Source: Caloramator mitchellensis (GTDB lineage Bacteria; Bacillota; Clostridia; Clostridiales; Caloramatoraceae). Taken from it: a DNA stretch of 64,000 bases. Below are positions 63,176-64,000 of this stretch, piece after piece. A program made the translations under genes and the position numbers. Below the pieces are notes generated by a model. It did no database searches. It had not been told where the DNA came from and was given only the letters and a program-made list of their open reading frames with translations. The stretch's first letter is position 1, and each line of letters opens with the position of its first letter. The stretch spans positions 83,544 through 147,543 of the forward strand of contig NZ_LKHP01000005.1 of assembly GCF_001440545.1 (NCBI RefSeq), given 5' to 3'.

Positions 63176-64000
63176 TTTTCCATTTTTTATTTGTATTTCT
63201 TTTCTTCAACTATTTGTATTTATATTTTACATCAAGCATTTAGAAAAAGGCTTAGCAAGCAAAAACTCTTTGGCAAATCAAGTGAACAGAATATAGATGG
63301 TCAAATATCACTTCCAATATTTAATGAGGCTGAAGCTGAACGGCAACCGATAAATATTGAACCTAAGCTTGATGATGTAGCTATAGAAGAATCTAAATCA
63401 AAGCCCAAAAAGCAAAAGGGCAAGAGAGAAAAAGATTTTTCCAAACTTACCAAGCAGGTTGTGGAATACAAGCTATCTAAAGAGGAACAGGTATGCCCTG
63501 AGTGTGGCAATACCCTTCATGAGGTGCGCCCTGAAATCCGAAGGGAACTTGAAGTGATACCAGCTCAAATCATTGTAAAAGAAACACATTCAATGATATA
63601 TTCATGTCGTAATTGCGAAAGAGAAGGAATCACTGTTCCAATGATTACAGCTCCTACACCTAAACCAGTAATCAAAGGAAGTATTGCTTCCGCATCATTG
63701 ATAGCAGATATAATGACTAAAAAATATGTAGATGCAATACCACTATATAGACAAGAACAAGAATATAAACGTTATGGATTACCAATTAATAGGCAGAACA
63801 TGTCTAATTAGATTATCAGTGCTGCTCAAAATTGGTTAAGCCCAATGTATAAATATCTTCAAAGTATGCTTGTAAATCATGATGTATTGCACGCAGATGA
63901 AACAGAGCTTGAAGTTATAAATGAGCCAGGGCGAGAAGCAACCACAAAATCCTACATATGGATGTATCGAACAGGCAATGGGCATGAACCAATCGTTCTA
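63161..64000 (+). pseudogene. IS66-family transposase, 5'-disrupted and with an internal stop
   Basis: From about 63233 the frame encodes an IS66 transposase: KRLSKQKLFGKSSEQ, a zinc-finger pair CPECGNTLHE and CRNCEREG, TPKPVIKGSIASASLIADIM and LPINRQNMSN. A TAG at 63809-63811 stands where IS66 proteins usually have tryptophan. The same frame then runs on to the window end (IISAAQNWLSPMYKYLQSML, LHADETELEV with a catalytic Asp). The N-terminal ~24 residues come from the IS21 end and do not resemble IS66. Confidence 0.85.

Overview
The window is a stretch of low-G+C chromosome from a spore-forming, motile member of the Clostridia. The evidence is AT-rich codon use with strong GGAGG-type ribosome sites, sporulation genes (spoVS with a sigma-H-type promoter, a CotS-like gene, a possible SpoIIIE), a Gram-positive LexA/YneA SOS module, and a flagellar operon containing the FliR-FlhB fusion known from clostridia. 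A Caloramator/Clostridium-like host is my inference. No marker fixes the genus.

Layout. Bases 1-20.5 kb hold core genes, mostly on the + strand: the end of ftsK/spoIIIE, rimO-pgsA, recA-recX, a three-gene block encoding an SbcD-type nuclease and a Rad50/SbcC ATPase that appears to be split into separate chains, rny, spoVS, a PadR regulator with an aspartate aminotransferase, purB, proC, a XerC/D-type recombinase, a Cys-rich protein, and the divergent SOS pair yneA-like/lexA. This third also carries seven copies of a 43-bp repeat, usually directly behind stop codons. Bases 18.8-28 kb, on the - strand, hold ynbB-like, hfq, miaA, mutL, mutS, miaB and prsW, a classic Firmicute RNA-modification and mismatch-repair cluster. 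Bases 28-35.8 kb hold an aminotransferase, a GNAT protein, a beta-CASP metallo-beta-lactamase, a tRNA-Glu/Met-type/Phe cluster, and CotS-like, M20 amidohydrolase, LD-carboxypeptidase and TPR genes.

Bases 35.8-60.1 kb are one large flagellar region on the - strand. A long operon reads flgB-flgC-fliE-fliF-fliG-fliH-fliI-fliJ-fliK-flgD-orf-flgE-flbD-motA-motB-fliL-fliO-fliP-fliQ-fliR/flhB-flhA-flhF-flhG-pilZ-sigD-(swrB-like)-small orf-flgF/G-flgF/G. Upstream is a separate flaG/flaG-like/fliS/chaperone operon with a good sigma-D promoter. fliM, fliN/fliY, fliD and flagellin are not in the window. The right end (60.7-64 kb) is mobile DNA: an IS21-family istA-istB pair lacking a recognisable istB-side end, beside a broken IS66 transposase with a premature stop, and a frameshifted remnant of an unidentified gene.

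The parts most worth following up are the split Mre11-Rad50-like block behind recA-recX, the oriented 43-bp repeat family with one base that always matches the top strand, the apparent ATT start of rny, and a structured element with two alternative pairings behind spoVS.
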